This document shows positions 1 through 7,297 of a DNA stretch of 16,436 nucleotides, in pieces. The notes under the pieces were generated by a model. That model ran no database searches and was not told the origin of the DNA. It worked only from the letters and a program-made list of their open reading frames with translations. Positions within the stretch are counted from its first letter, which is position 1. The number at the start of each line of letters is the position of its first letter. The position numbers and the translations under genes were made by a program. Origin of the DNA: JACDAN01 sp036554945 (GTDB lineage Bacteria > Actinomycetota > Thermoleophilia > Gaiellales > Gaiellaceae); NCBI GenBank assembly GCA_036554945.1, contig DATBMH010000040.1:1-16436 (forward strand), given 5' to 3'.

Positions 1-2
1 CG

Positions 3-995
3 ACGACGAGCTTCGGGTCGAAGACGGCCGCGAGGAGCGCCGGCTCCGGAGCGAGTGCCGTGAGCGTCTCCGCGTCGCTGTCCGGCCTGGCGACGGGACG
101 GCTCTACCACTTCCGCCTGGTCGCAACGAGCGACGCAGGCACGAGCCGGGGCGCGCGGCGGATCTTCTCGACCGCCGGCCCGCCGGCCGCGGTCACGGCG
201 CAGGCGTCGTCCCTCGCGCCGACATCGGCTCGGCTCAACGGCCGGCTGACACCCAACGGCCTCGCCACGAGCTGGTACTTCGAGTACGGCACGAGCACGC
301 GGTACGGCTCGAGGACGGCGACCAGGAACGCCGGCAAGGGCACCAGGCTGGTGAACGTCAGGTTCGGGCTCAGCCGCCTGCGGCCGGGCACGACGTATCA
401 CTACCGGCTCGTCGCGAGCAACGCCGCAGGGACTACACGCGGCGCCGACGTTGCGTTCACGACGACGTCCGTGACCCTCGCGACGCGCGCGCAGACGGTC
501 GTCTTCGGCCGCGCGGTGATGCTCTCAGGCGTCATCCCGTCGGGTCGGGCGGGCGAGGTGGTGACATTGGTCGCCGACCCGTACGGCAGCCCGTCGAGGT
601 CGGTGGCGAACGTCGTGACCGGCGCGGCGGGGACGTGGAGCTATCTCGCCCGGCCCGCGATCCGCACGGTGTACCGCGCGAACTGGCGCGGGACGGCGAG
701 CCCGGGAACCGTGATCGCCGTCCGTCCGAGGGTGCGGTTCCGGCGGATCGGGGCAGCCCGGTTCACCGTGCGTGTCCTCGGCCGGCGGTCGTTCAGGGGC
801 CGCTGGGTGCGGTTCCAGCGGCGCACGTCGGCCGGCCGCTGGGTGCTGGTGAAGCGCGTGCGCCTGAAGCGACGGTCCGGTGCCACCTTCCGCACGCGAC
901 TTCCCCGGGGCCGGGTCCGCATCGTGATGAGCGTCAACCAGGCGGGCCCGGGCTACCTCGCGGGCATCAGCCGCACAATCGCCTACCGGCGCTAG
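3..995 (+). CDS. Secreted repeat protein with fibronectin type III-like domains, 5'-truncated
   Basis: The frame is open from base 3, so the gene begins before the window; the in-frame GTG at 60 is unlikely to be the start because repeat-like sequence (YG-type loop, SAGSGAS) precedes it. About 330 residues are visible. Two copies of a module of about 90 residues can be seen, with the signatures LYHFRLVATSDAGTSRG and TYHYRLVASNAAGTTRG each followed by F-S/T-T-T/A; these resemble the C-terminal strands of FN3-like domains in actinobacterial surface proteins. A different beta-rich, Arg/Lys-rich C-terminal half follows, starting near VTLATRAQTVVFG, and ends RTIAYRR. No LPXTG or C-terminal membrane helix is present, so it is probably secreted or held by charge. 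Its ligand is unknown. The stop codon TAG shares a CTAG with the convergent glycosyltransferase gene. Confidence 0.8.
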   Translation, partial: TTSFGSKTAARSAGSGASAVSVSASLSGLATGRLYHFRLVATSDAGTSRGARRIFSTAGPPAAVTAQASSLAPTSARLNGRLTPNGLATSWYFEYGTSTRYGSRTATRNAGKGTRLVNVRFGLSRLRPGTTYHYRLVASNAAGTTRGADVAFTTTSVTLATRAQTVVFGRAVMLSGVIPSGRAGEVVTLVADPYGSPSRSVANVVTGAAGTWSYLARPAIRTVYRANWRGTASPGTVIAVRPRVRFRRIGAARFTVRVLGRRSFRGRWVRFQRRTSAGRWVLVKRVRLKRRSGATFRTRLPRGRVRIVMSVNQAGPGYLAGISRTIAYRR

Positions 996-1930
996 AGGGA
1001 ACCGTAGATCTCGACGAGCCGGTCGGCGCCCCTGTCGGCGTCGTGCACCTGCTCGACGTACGCGCGTGAGGCGGCGCCGATCCCCCGCCGCCGCTCGGCG
1101 TCCGCGGCGAGCTCGGCGATCCGGTCGCGGAGCGTCTCCTTCGTGACCGGTACGACCGGGACCTGAAGGTCCAGCGCGACCTCCGTCTCCTGCACGGCCT
1201 CGGGACGCAGGTAGCTGAGCACGGGCTTGGCGAGGGCCATCGCCTCGAGCGCGAAGATCCCGTACCAGCCGGCGTTCAGCTGGTCGACGACAATGTCGGC
1301 GCGCTCGTAGTGGCGCCGCGCCTCGTCGTGCCGGAGGCCCTCGACGATGTCGAGCTCGACGTCGAGCCCCTCGCAGGCGGCCACCACGTGCTCGGTGCCC
1401 TTCCGGCGCCGGCTCGAGGGTGCGTGCAGCACGACCGGCCGCTCGCGCTCCTCGGCCGGCGGCGGGACGTACTGGCGCAGGTCGAGCCCCGGCGGGACGA
1501 CGTGCGCGTCGGGAACCCAGCGGAGTGCGTCGTACGAGCCCACGATCCGCGCGTTGGCGCGGCGTGCGTAGCGGAGCTCGTCGGGCGTCTTGCCGCGGAT
1601 GTCCGAGCCGAGGAAATGCAGGACCGACTTCCGACGGGTCGCCTTCAGGATCGGCCAGGTCGCCTTGCGCGGCACCATCGTCCAGCCGAAGTAGAAGTGG
1701 AAGACGTCGGTCTTCGGCAGCAGCGAGAGGAACGCCGGCCACTGCACGGCCTGCCGCTGCCAGAATCCCGCCCCGCGATCGAGCGACACGTCGGCCTCGG
1801 GGTGCATCTTCTGTCGCTCGACGACGACGAGCTTCGCGTCCACGCCCTTCCGGCGGAGCGCCTCGACGTTCGTCCACGGGATCCCCGCCACGTTCAGCGG
1901 GGTGTGCACTACCCGGAGGGGTCGTCCCAC
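992..1930 (-). CDS. GT4-type glycosyltransferase (glycosyl transferase group 1)
   Basis: This is a 312-residue GT-B fold retaining glycosyltransferase that probably adds one sugar from a nucleotide-sugar donor to a lipid-linked glycan on the cytoplasmic face of the membrane. The N-terminal domain opens LRVVHTPLNVAG, a usual GT4 start. The donor site has HAPSSRRRKGT (about 169-179) and GIFALEAMALAKPV (224-237), the family's G-x3-LEAMA-x-x-KPV motif. The first acid of the E-x7-E motif is not present; the segment reads NAGWYG, so only Glu229 remains. The GTG at 1930 is chosen because it keeps the LRVVHT strand; the GTG at 1909 overlaps the previous stop (TAGTG) and is the alternative. It is the last gene of the minus-strand operon, overlapping the ATP-grasp gene by 22 bp. 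Donor and acceptor cannot be read from the sequence. Confidence 0.83.
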   Translation of the reverse strand: MGRPLRVVHTPLNVAGIPWTNVEALRRKGVDAKLVVVERQKMHPEADVSLDRGAGFWQRQAVQWPAFLSLLPKTDVFHFYFGWTMVPRKATWPILKATRRKSVLHFLGSDIRGKTPDELRYARRANARIVGSYDALRWVPDAHVVPPGLDLRQYVPPPAEERERPVVLHAPSSRRRKGTEHVVAACEGLDVELDIVEGLRHDEARRHYERADIVVDQLNAGWYGIFALEAMALAKPVLSYLRPEAVQETEVALDLQVPVVPVTKETLRDRIAELAADAERRRGIGAASRAYVEQVHDADRGADRLVEIYGSL

Positions 1931-2940
1931 TCGACCTGGTCGAAGTAGCGGAGCGCTCTCCGCGTCGGCCGCACGCGCGACCGGTACTCGCCGAGCTCCT
2001 CGGCGGAGATCTCGCCCAGCGCGTGCTTGACGCCGAGCCACGGCAGGTTCAGGTCCTCCTGGTAGACGATCGTGGAGATCCGCGGGTTGATCTCGATCAC
2101 CTTGTCACCCACGAGCTGGATGTTGAAGAAGTGGTCGAGCGACAGCGCCTCGACGATCCGCTCCGAGATCTCCGTCAGCCACGGGTCGTCGAGGGTTGCG
2201 AAGAACATCGCGAGGCCGGCGCGCATCGACTCGCGCGTCTTCGGATGGCCGAGCGCGATCCGGCCGCCCTCGGCGATGCCGTCGATCGTCCGCTCGAGCC
2301 CGCTCGCGAGCTCCATGACGAGCAGCGGCGTGTCGTCGTCGCCCAGGAGCTCGACCAGCTCCTCGAGCCGCAGCGCCTCGGCGACGCCGGGGCGGTTCTT
2401 GAGCAGCTGCTCGCGCCGGTCGGCCTCCGCCGAGAGGATCCGGAACCCGCGCGAGCCGGACGAGAACGCGGGCTTGATCGCGACGTCGTCGCCGGGGTAG
2501 CCGAGCTCGCGCGCGGCCTCGGCGACCGCCTCGCCGCCGACCACACGCTTCCAGCGCGGGCCCGGCACGCCGAGCTCGTCCAGCAGCGCGTAGCTCTCCG
2601 CCTTGTCGTTCGACCGGCGGATCGCCTCGGGGGAGGAGACCATCACGGCGACGCCCTCGAAGCGGTCCTTCGCCTCCGCGAGGCCGAGCAGGTCGAACGA
2701 GGACTGCGGCAGGATCGCGTCGACGCCCTCCCGTTCGACCACGTCCCGCATCGCGTCCGAAAAGGCAGGGTCTGACCCCGAGGGCACGAGGTGAAAGGCG
2801 TCGCAGAGGAAGCGGCCGACCGACCTCTCGGCCATGTCCGTCCCGACCACGCGGACCTCCCGCTCGCCGTTCTCGCGCAGCGCGCGGACGAGCGCGGCGG
2901 TCCCGGGCGCACCCGCCGCGGAGACGAGGACGGTCGTCAC
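1909..2940 (-). CDS. ATP-grasp ligase, CarB-like (ATP-grasp 1)
   Basis: This is a 343-residue ATP-grasp enzyme; the family joins a carboxylate to an amine or other nucleophile through an acyl-phosphate. The N-terminal pre-ATP-grasp Rossmann half (VTTVLVSAAGAPGTAALVRAL) resembles that of carbamoyl-phosphate synthase large-subunit relatives. ATP-binding features are NDK (Lys113), VAIKPAFSSGSRGF (Lys156 plus the Gly/Ser loop), LLVMEL (about 206-211) and the metal-binding EINPR (283-287). The GTG at 2940 is chosen because it overlaps the methyltransferase stop as GTGA, the coupling seen across this operon, and the protein then begins exactly at the first strand. It lies between a methyltransferase and a GT4, so a sugar or lipid-linked glycan substrate is plausible. 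The actual substrate is unknown. It is much shorter than CarB itself and is not carbamoyl-phosphate synthase. Confidence 0.85.
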   Translation of the reverse strand: MTTVLVSAAGAPGTAALVRALRENGEREVRVVGTDMAERSVGRFLCDAFHLVPSGSDPAFSDAMRDVVEREGVDAILPQSSFDLLGLAEAKDRFEGVAVMVSSPEAIRRSNDKAESYALLDELGVPGPRWKRVVGGEAVAEAARELGYPGDDVAIKPAFSSGSRGFRILSAEADRREQLLKNRPGVAEALRLEELVELLGDDDTPLLVMELASGLERTIDGIAEGGRIALGHPKTRESMRAGLAMFFATLDDPWLTEISERIVEALSLDHFFNIQLVGDKVIEINPRISTIVYQEDLNLPWLGVKHALGEISAEELGEYRSRVRPTRRALRYFDQVEWDDPSG

Positions 2941-3623
2941 TTCACGATCAGGGACAGCTTGGGCCCGAGCGGCTGCGGCCGGCGGCCGACGCGCCTCGTG
3001 AACTCGTCCCAGGCCGTGTTGACGGTCACGTCGTCCGCCACGAGCGCCCCGCCGTCGGCCATCGCCTCCCAGGCGTGCTCGAACTCGAACGACATGCACT
3101 CGTAGGAGTGCTCGCTGTCGTGCATGAAGAAGTCGATGCGGTCGACGCGCCCGAGCAGCGTCGGCAGCTCGTCCTGGCTGCGGCCGAGCACGAGGCTCCA
3201 GCGGCCGCGGAGGTGCTCCGGGACCATCCAGCCGGGCTCGCGGCCCGGCGGGATGACGGCGCCGCCCTTCCCGTCCCAGAACGTGCCGGGCTCGTACTCC
3301 TCCCCGGCCACCTCCGGGAGGTCGATCGAGTGCAGCTCGCCGCTGCCGTTCCGCTCGAGCGCGAGCAGCAGGAACGCGGTCGAGACGCCGTTGCAGACGC
3401 CGGTCTCGACGGCGACGAGCGGCTTGATCTCGCGGAGCAGCCGGTAGAGCCGCAGCCCCTCGTCGTAGCCGTCTCGGCCGGTGACCCGGCCCGTGTTGTA
3501 CCGGTGGCCGCGCTGCGTCTCGCCCTGGACGACGTCCCAGAAGTGGGCGGCCTGCTTCTCCAGATGCGGCACGAGGCCGCTCTCGCGCACCTCGTCCTCG
3601 GGTGTCGTCACCGCCCCGTCCAT
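2937..3623 (-). CDS. CmcI/macrocin-type SAM-dependent O-methyltransferase
   Basis: This is a 228-residue class I methyltransferase that probably methylates a hydroxyl of a sugar in the nearby glycan. Motif I is VETGVCNGVST (72-82), the acidic residue for the SAM ribose is in HSIDLPE (Asp101), and the metal-type active-site segment is DFFMHDSEHSYE (164-175), followed by LVADDV (194-199). The DSEHSY and ADDV residues are those expected in the Mg-dependent CmcI/TylF-like group (Methyltransf_24 type). The ATG at 3623 is the natural start: it lies 22 bp after the small upstream gene, and a TAGCAT hexamer sits 9 bp before the ATG, possibly a weak internal -10. Its stop overlaps the start of the ATP-grasp gene as GTGA, indicating translational coupling. 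Substrate position and sugar are not predictable from sequence alone. Confidence 0.83.
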   Translation of the reverse strand: MDGAVTTPEDEVRESGLVPHLEKQAAHFWDVVQGETQRGHRYNTGRVTGRDGYDEGLRLYRLLREIKPLVAVETGVCNGVSTAFLLLALERNGSGELHSIDLPEVAGEEYEPGTFWDGKGGAVIPPGREPGWMVPEHLRGRWSLVLGRSQDELPTLLGRVDRIDFFMHDSEHSYECMSFEFEHAWEAMADGGALVADDVTVNTAWDEFTRRVGRRPQPLGPKLSLIVK

Positions 3624-3645
3624 CGCGGCGGGATGCTACCCGTGG

Positions 3646-3837
3646 CTACTTCTTCGGCCGACCCTCGTCGACGCCCGTCGGCAGGTAGTTCGGCGGGATC
3701 CCGCTGTTGCCGGCGCCGTCGAACGACTGATCGAAGTCCTTCGTCGCCGCCCACGAGTCGACCCGGTCGGGGCCCGGGTCGTGCGTGGCGTCCGACTGCC
3801 GCTCGAAGAACCGCTTGATGCTGTCGATGATGCTCAT
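3646..3837 (-). CDS. Small hypothetical protein, 63 residues
   Basis: I do not recognise this protein. It has a basic amphipathic N-terminus (MSIIDSIKRFFERQ), an acidic Asp/Ser-rich middle (DSWAATKDFDQSFDG) and a Pro/Gly tail (GIPPNYLPTGVDEGRPKK). It has no signal peptide, Cys pair or transmembrane helix. The N-terminal helix could lie on a membrane surface or dock on a partner. It is judged real because its ATG overlaps the flippase stop as ATGA, the same coupling seen at other junctions of the operon; its residue mix is not the Arg/Ala/Pro-rich mix of shadow frames; and it fills the space to the methyltransferase. A role as a small accessory subunit of the flippase or of a glycan enzyme is possible but is only an inference. 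Confidence 0.65.
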   Translation of the reverse strand: MSIIDSIKRFFERQSDATHDPGPDRVDSWAATKDFDQSFDGAGNSGIPPNYLPTGVDEGRPKK

Positions 3838-5270
3838 GCCGCCAGTCTACGAAGCCGCACGCGCCGGAGCTCCTCCGGGAGGAAGAAGCCGAGCGGCAGG
3901 AGCACGAGCGGGTACACGGCGACGATCGCGATCGCGCCCGCCAGCGGCAGGTCGAGCGCGCGGGCGATCACGGTGAGGCCGATCGCCGTCCCGAGCGCGG
4001 TTGCGACCCGCCGCCACTGGTACGGCACCGGGAACACCTGCTGCGCCTTCCAGGCCATCCCGAGGAAGAGCACCGCGTATGCGCCGACGGTCGCGGTGGC
4101 GGCGCCCATCATCCCGTATTCGGGGATCAGGGCCAGGTTCAGGACGATGTTCAGGGCCGCCGCGGCGCCCGTGATGATCCAGTTCGACCGAGTCCGCCGC
4201 GCCCGCCCGATCCCGATCACGACGACGATGTACGCGCCGAACACCGCGGCCGCGAAGGCGAGCGGCGCCACGACGCGCTCCGCCGAGTAGAAGTCCTCGG
4301 TCGTCAGCAGCTGGACGAGCCACGGCGCGAGGACGCCGAGCGCAAGCGCCATCCACGACGTGATCGCGACGAGGTACGTCAGCACGTACGCGTAGATGCG
4401 CGCCGCCTCGCGGTCGTCCTCGATCGAGTACGCGAAGGCGGGCCAGGCGGTCCGGAAGGCCGCGAGGAGCAGGATGATCGCGGAGGCGATCCGCACGCCG
4501 ATCGCGTAGAGGCCGACCTCGCGGGCGCCGGAGAGGCGGACGAGGAAGAACCGGTCGCTGAAGTTGAGCGCCCACAGGAACAGCGCCGAGGGGACGAGCG
4601 GCATCCCGAAGCGGTTCATCTCGCGCAGGAGCGGCCGGTCCCACTCGAACCCGAGCTGCGACCGCCGGTAGGCGAGCAGCCCGGCGTAGACGAGCAGCGT
4701 CCCGGTGAAGTTCCCGACGATGACGCCGATCGGGCCCTGCTCCCACACGACGACGAGCAGCAGCGTCGCGCCGACGGTCAGCCCGAGGTTGACGAGCGTC
4801 GCGATCAGGTACGCGACCGAGCGCTGCTCGACGCGGAACAGCGACGTCATCTGCTCGTAGTTCACGTGCGCCCACAGGCCCACGAACGCGGCGCGGACGA
4901 GGTCGGCATGCTCCGCCGTCCCGAAGAGGAACTCCGAGATCGGGCTCGCGAGGGCGACGCCGGCCGCCAGGCCCAGGGTTCCCATGACCATCGTGAACCA
5001 GAACGAGGTCCGGATCACACGCTTCTGCCCCGCCTCGTCGGCCTCGTCGAAGTAGAAGCGGAAGAACGCACTCTTGACCCCGGCCGCGAGCAGCACGGTC
5101 AGGACGGCGGAGAGCGCGATCAGCGTCTCGATCAGCCCGTAGTCCGCAGGCGACAGGTAGCGCGTGTAGATCGGGAGCAGCAGGACCGCGATGAACCGCG
5201 AGACGAGCGAGCCGATCCCGTACACGGCCGAGTGGCGCGCGAGCTCCCCGAGCCTCTGGCCTAGTGACAC
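3834..5270 (-). CDS. Wzx/MATE-type polysaccharide (lipid-linked oligosaccharide) flippase
   Basis: This is an integral membrane protein of about 478 residues with roughly 14 hydrophobic segments, of the MOP superfamily (polysaccharide biosynthesis protein/Wzx). It would move undecaprenyl-linked glycan from the inner to the outer face of the membrane. The N-terminal region SLGQRLGELARHSAVYGIGSLVSR, then LLLPIYTRYLSPADYG, is characteristic: LLPLYTRYLSPADYG-type text marks this family, as does the later conserved NFSDRFFL. The GTG at 5270 is preferred because family members begin just before that amphipathic segment; a GTG at 5336 would add 22 low-complexity residues. The chosen start codon lies inside a 17-bp palindrome (5263-5279), so a regulator binding there could block initiation. 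The stop overlaps the following small gene as ATGA. Confidence is high for the family and moderate for the start. Confidence 0.85.
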   Translation of the reverse strand: MSLGQRLGELARHSAVYGIGSLVSRFIAVLLLPIYTRYLSPADYGLIETLIALSAVLTVLLAAGVKSAFFRFYFDEADEAGQKRVIRTSFWFTMVMGTLGLAAGVALASPISEFLFGTAEHADLVRAAFVGLWAHVNYEQMTSLFRVEQRSVAYLIATLVNLGLTVGATLLLVVVWEQGPIGVIVGNFTGTLLVYAGLLAYRRSQLGFEWDRPLLREMNRFGMPLVPSALFLWALNFSDRFFLVRLSGAREVGLYAIGVRIASAIILLLAAFRTAWPAFAYSIEDDREAARIYAYVLTYLVAITSWMALALGVLAPWLVQLLTTEDFYSAERVVAPLAFAAAVFGAYIVVVIGIGRARRTRSNWIITGAAAALNIVLNLALIPEYGMMGAATATVGAYAVLFLGMAWKAQQVFPVPYQWRRVATALGTAIGLTVIARALDLPLAGAIAIVAVYPLVLLPLGFFLPEELRRVRLRRLAA

Positions 5271-5279
5271 TGTGTTACT
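5263..5279. promoter_or_regulatory. 17-bp palindrome A over the flippase start codon
   Basis: AGTGACAC-T-GTGTTACT is palindromic except for one base pair. It is the second member of a pair with 5339-5355, and the shared flank continues with TTG and CCCTCG. On the minus strand its centre contains the GTG at 5270 that starts the flippase. It looks like an operator for a dimeric regulator; the protein is unknown. Confidence 0.55.
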
Positions 5280-5338
5280 TGCCCTCGACGAGGCGCTCGG
5301 CCCGGCTCTCGGCTCGATCGAGCGGCGGTTCGACACTT

Positions 5339-5355
5339 AGTAACACTGTGTTACT
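5339..5355. promoter_or_regulatory. 17-bp palindrome B, perfect copy, 76 bp upstream of palindrome A
   Basis: AGTAACAC-T-GTGTTACT is a perfect 17-bp palindrome with a single central base. It lies between the deacetylase-homologue stop (5370) and the flippase. Together with copy A it makes the only sizeable non-coding gap (about 100 bp) in the minus-strand operon. The pair probably marks an internal, regulated promoter or initiation region for the flippase and downstream genes. Confidence 0.55.
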
Positions 5356-5369
5356 TGGCCCTCGGGCGA

Positions 5370-6011
5370 TCACGAGAGGTCGATGCGGTCTTCGGCGAGC
5401 AGCGCCCGGCGCCTTGCGCGCTCGGCGTCCAGCATCGCATCCATCGTCTCGCTCATCGTCCCGCCCGGGTAGACCCAGATCTCCGGGTGGGTCAGGAGCT
5501 GCAGCCACTCGAAGCCGCCGGCCCGCAGGTCGTCGTGAGGGCAGCCATGCCGCCAGTGCTGGTTCGAGTCCGAGCGGTAGTGGTCGGAATCGAAGAACGG
5601 GCGCTGCATGACGTTCACCGCCGACTCGACCGGCTCGGTCATGTAGTCCGGGTCGGGGTTGTGCCAGGCGACGACGGGGTCGAAGCGGTCGTCGAGCTCG
5701 AGGTTCGGCCAGACCGCGTGCAGCCCGACGCCGTGCTCGAGCTCGCGGAGCCGGTTCAGCGCCCGGCGGCCCTCGGACGAGCCGAGGTTGTAGAAGACCG
5801 ACTGCGTCATCAGGAAGTACGTCGAGCGCGCGCCTACCGACGCCTCGAGCTCGGCCATCTCGATCGCGGCGTCCAGGGACAGGTCGACGTCGTGGCGGAG
5901 GAGCAGGTCGCCCTGCTGCGGCTCCTGGCTGAACGATGCCCAGCGGTAGCCCCCCTCGCGCGCGGCCTGGAGAAGCTCGGCGTAATGGTCGAGCGAGAAC
6001 CCGCAGCTCAC
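5370..6011 (-). CDS. Polysaccharide-deacetylase-like (NodB-fold) protein
   Basis: This is a 213-residue cytoplasmic protein with no signal peptide. DLLLRHDVDLSLDAA (35-49) carries the HDVD motif typical of the divergent NodB-like/carbohydrate esterase 4 relatives found in surface-glycan clusters. ARSTYFLMTQSVFYN follows, then GLHAVW (His98), AWHNPDPDY, and a conserved His/Asp-rich block SDSNQHWRHGCPHD (147-160) and HPEIWVYPG. The Asp and His residues could bind a metal for hydrolysis of N-acetyl or another amide or ester on a sugar. The GTG at 6011 is chosen because it overlaps the ATP-grasp stop as GTGA and removes an Arg-rich extension that would lie inside the upstream gene. Tight coupling to an ATP-grasp ligase suggests sequential removal and formation of an amide, but that is inference. 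Activity and substrate are uncertain. Confidence 0.72.
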   Translation of the reverse strand: MSCGFSLDHYAELLQAAREGGYRWASFSQEPQQGDLLLRHDVDLSLDAAIEMAELEASVGARSTYFLMTQSVFYNLGSSEGRRALNRLRELEHGVGLHAVWPNLELDDRFDPVVAWHNPDPDYMTEPVESAVNVMQRPFFDSDHYRSDSNQHWRHGCPHDDLRAGGFEWLQLLTHPEIWVYPGGTMSETMDAMLDAERARRRALLAEDRIDLS

Positions 6012-7216
6012 GCCGCCTCGACCTCCACGTCCAGCAGCCTCGCCGCTGACTCGGCGCGCTCGACCGCCTCGAGGTTCGTCGCGCCCAGCGCGATCACGTA
6101 GCCGCGTCGGTCGCCGTCGAGCTGCACCGGCCTGATCGTCTCGCCCTCCTGGAAGTAGAGCTCCGCCTCGACGACGCCCGGGAACGCGCGCACACGGTCG
6201 AGGCCGCCGACACGGACCAGCTTGCCCGTCGGGAGCGGTCCCGGGTCGGCGGTGAGGAACGAGATCGCCATCGGCTGCTCGACCTTCGGCGCCACGAGCT
6301 CCTCGGGCACCGGCCGGCCGAGCGCCTGGTGGAGGGCGACCTCGATCAGGTCGACGCCGACGCCGTAGCGTGCCACCGAGTCCATCTGTCCGGCCGGGAT
6401 CCGCGCCGCGACCTCGATCAGCCGTGCCACGCCGTCCTCGCACGCGAGGACCTGCGGATACGCGATCCCGTCGCGCAGCCCGAGCGCCTTGACCGTGTGG
6501 ACGCCGGTGCGACGGACGTCCTCGAGCGCGTCGCCGAAGAGGGTCGAGGGGTAGACGTGCGCGATCGCCACCCCGAAGCCGCGACCCGGCGGACGGCGGC
6601 GGTCCGAGAGCGTCACGACTGTCGGCTCCCCGTCGCGGACGACAAGCAGGCCGTTGACCTCCATGCCCTCGTGGTAGCTCTCGAGGATCGCCTCCTGCGC
6701 CGTCGACTGCGCCAGTGACGCGTGCAGGTGGCGCTCCACGTCGTCCTGCGACTCGCAGAGGAAGAGGCCGCGCTGGCCCGCGGAGTCGGCCGGCTTCAGC
6801 ACGGACGGGAACCCCACCGCCGATCCCGCGGCGCGCGCCTCGTGCAGCGTCCGGACTGCCGCGAACCGCGGCTGGGGGACGCCGGCGTCGGCGAGCTGCC
6901 TGCGCATGGCGATCTTGTTCGTCATGAGGTGGGCCGTCCCCGTCCCGATTCCCGGGAGGCCGAGCTCCTCGGCGACGGCGGCCACGACCGGAACCGCCCG
7001 GTCCGCCGCGTACGTCATCACGCCGTCAACGCCGTGCTGCCGGCCGACCTCCACCACGGCCGGCACGTCGAGGGCGTCGACCAGCTCGGCGTGGTCGGCG
7101 ATCGTGAGCCCAGGCGCCTCCGGGTTGCGGTCGACGGCGACGAGCCGGACGCCGAGCTCCTTCAGCCGCGCCAGGGCACGCCGCTGGTGGCGTCCGGCGC
7201 CGACGAAGAGGATCAC
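6008..7216 (-). CDS. ATP-grasp ligase, PurK/amino-acid-ligase-like (ATP-grasp 2)
   Basis: This is a 402-residue ATP-grasp protein. An N-terminal Rossmann half (MILFVGAGRHQRRALARLKELG, then VAVDRN) precedes the ATP-grasp core: NKIAMRRQLADAGVPQPR with Lys101, VLKPADSAGQRGLF with Lys141, AILESYHEGMEVNG (about 176-189) and the metal-binding stretch LIEVAARIPAGQM (267-278), in which EVAAR replaces the commoner EINPR. A further C-terminal domain of about 100 residues (from about 300) resembles the tail of biotin-carboxylase-like ligases. It starts at the GTG at 7216, the first gene of the minus-strand operon, with 81 bp to the divergent permease. It is a paralogue of the partial ATP-grasp at 15519. 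It probably activates a carboxylate and joins it to an amine; the family includes dipeptide and amino-acid ligases, and the substrate here is unknown. Confidence 0.83.
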   Translation of the reverse strand: MILFVGAGRHQRRALARLKELGVRLVAVDRNPEAPGLTIADHAELVDALDVPAVVEVGRQHGVDGVMTYAADRAVPVVAAVAEELGLPGIGTGTAHLMTNKIAMRRQLADAGVPQPRFAAVRTLHEARAAGSAVGFPSVLKPADSAGQRGLFLCESQDDVERHLHASLAQSTAQEAILESYHEGMEVNGLLVVRDGEPTVVTLSDRRRPPGRGFGVAIAHVYPSTLFGDALEDVRRTGVHTVKALGLRDGIAYPQVLACEDGVARLIEVAARIPAGQMDSVARYGVGVDLIEVALHQALGRPVPEELVAPKVEQPMAISFLTADPGPLPTGKLVRVGGLDRVRAFPGVVEAELYFQEGETIRPVQLDGDRRGYVIALGATNLEAVERAESAARLLDVEVEAA

Positions 7217-7232
7217 CGCGCCCTCGAGAGGG

Positions 7233-7251
7233 TGATTAGCGCTGCTTATCA
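7233..7251. promoter_or_regulatory. 19-bp near-palindrome in the divergent promoter region
   Basis: TGATTAGC-GCT-GCTTATCA, seven of eight base pairs matching, lies in the 81-bp gap (7217-7297) between the divergent ATP-grasp 2 and permease genes. It is a plausible operator acting on one or both. The sequence differs from the palindromes at 5263 and 5339 and from the TetR operator. Confidence 0.4.
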
Positions 7252-7297
7252 GGTCTAACCGGCCCTTTCGTGCCGAGTCTCACCAACCAGGAGAGCG

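Noticed and set aside
525..1877. Long open frame on the minus strand over the repeat protein and GT4 genes
   Set aside because: It is Arg/Ala/Pro-rich without any domain, lies out of frame with two convincing genes, and reflects high-GC shadow coding.
1420..2775. Long plus-strand open frame across GT4 and ATP-grasp 1
   Set aside because: Low-complexity Arg/Asp/Leu text with no recognisable motif; antisense to two genes with clear motifs.
5271..5336. Earlier GTG start for the flippase at 5336
   Set aside because: It would add 22 low-complexity residues (SNRRSIEPRAGPSASSRASNT) before the conserved N-terminal segment. Not excluded, but less likely than 5270.
5261..5357. Paired palindromes as the ends of a small transposable element
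   Set aside because: The copies are 76 bp apart, each palindromic in itself, with no target duplication seen; paired operators or a duplicated initiation region explain them better.
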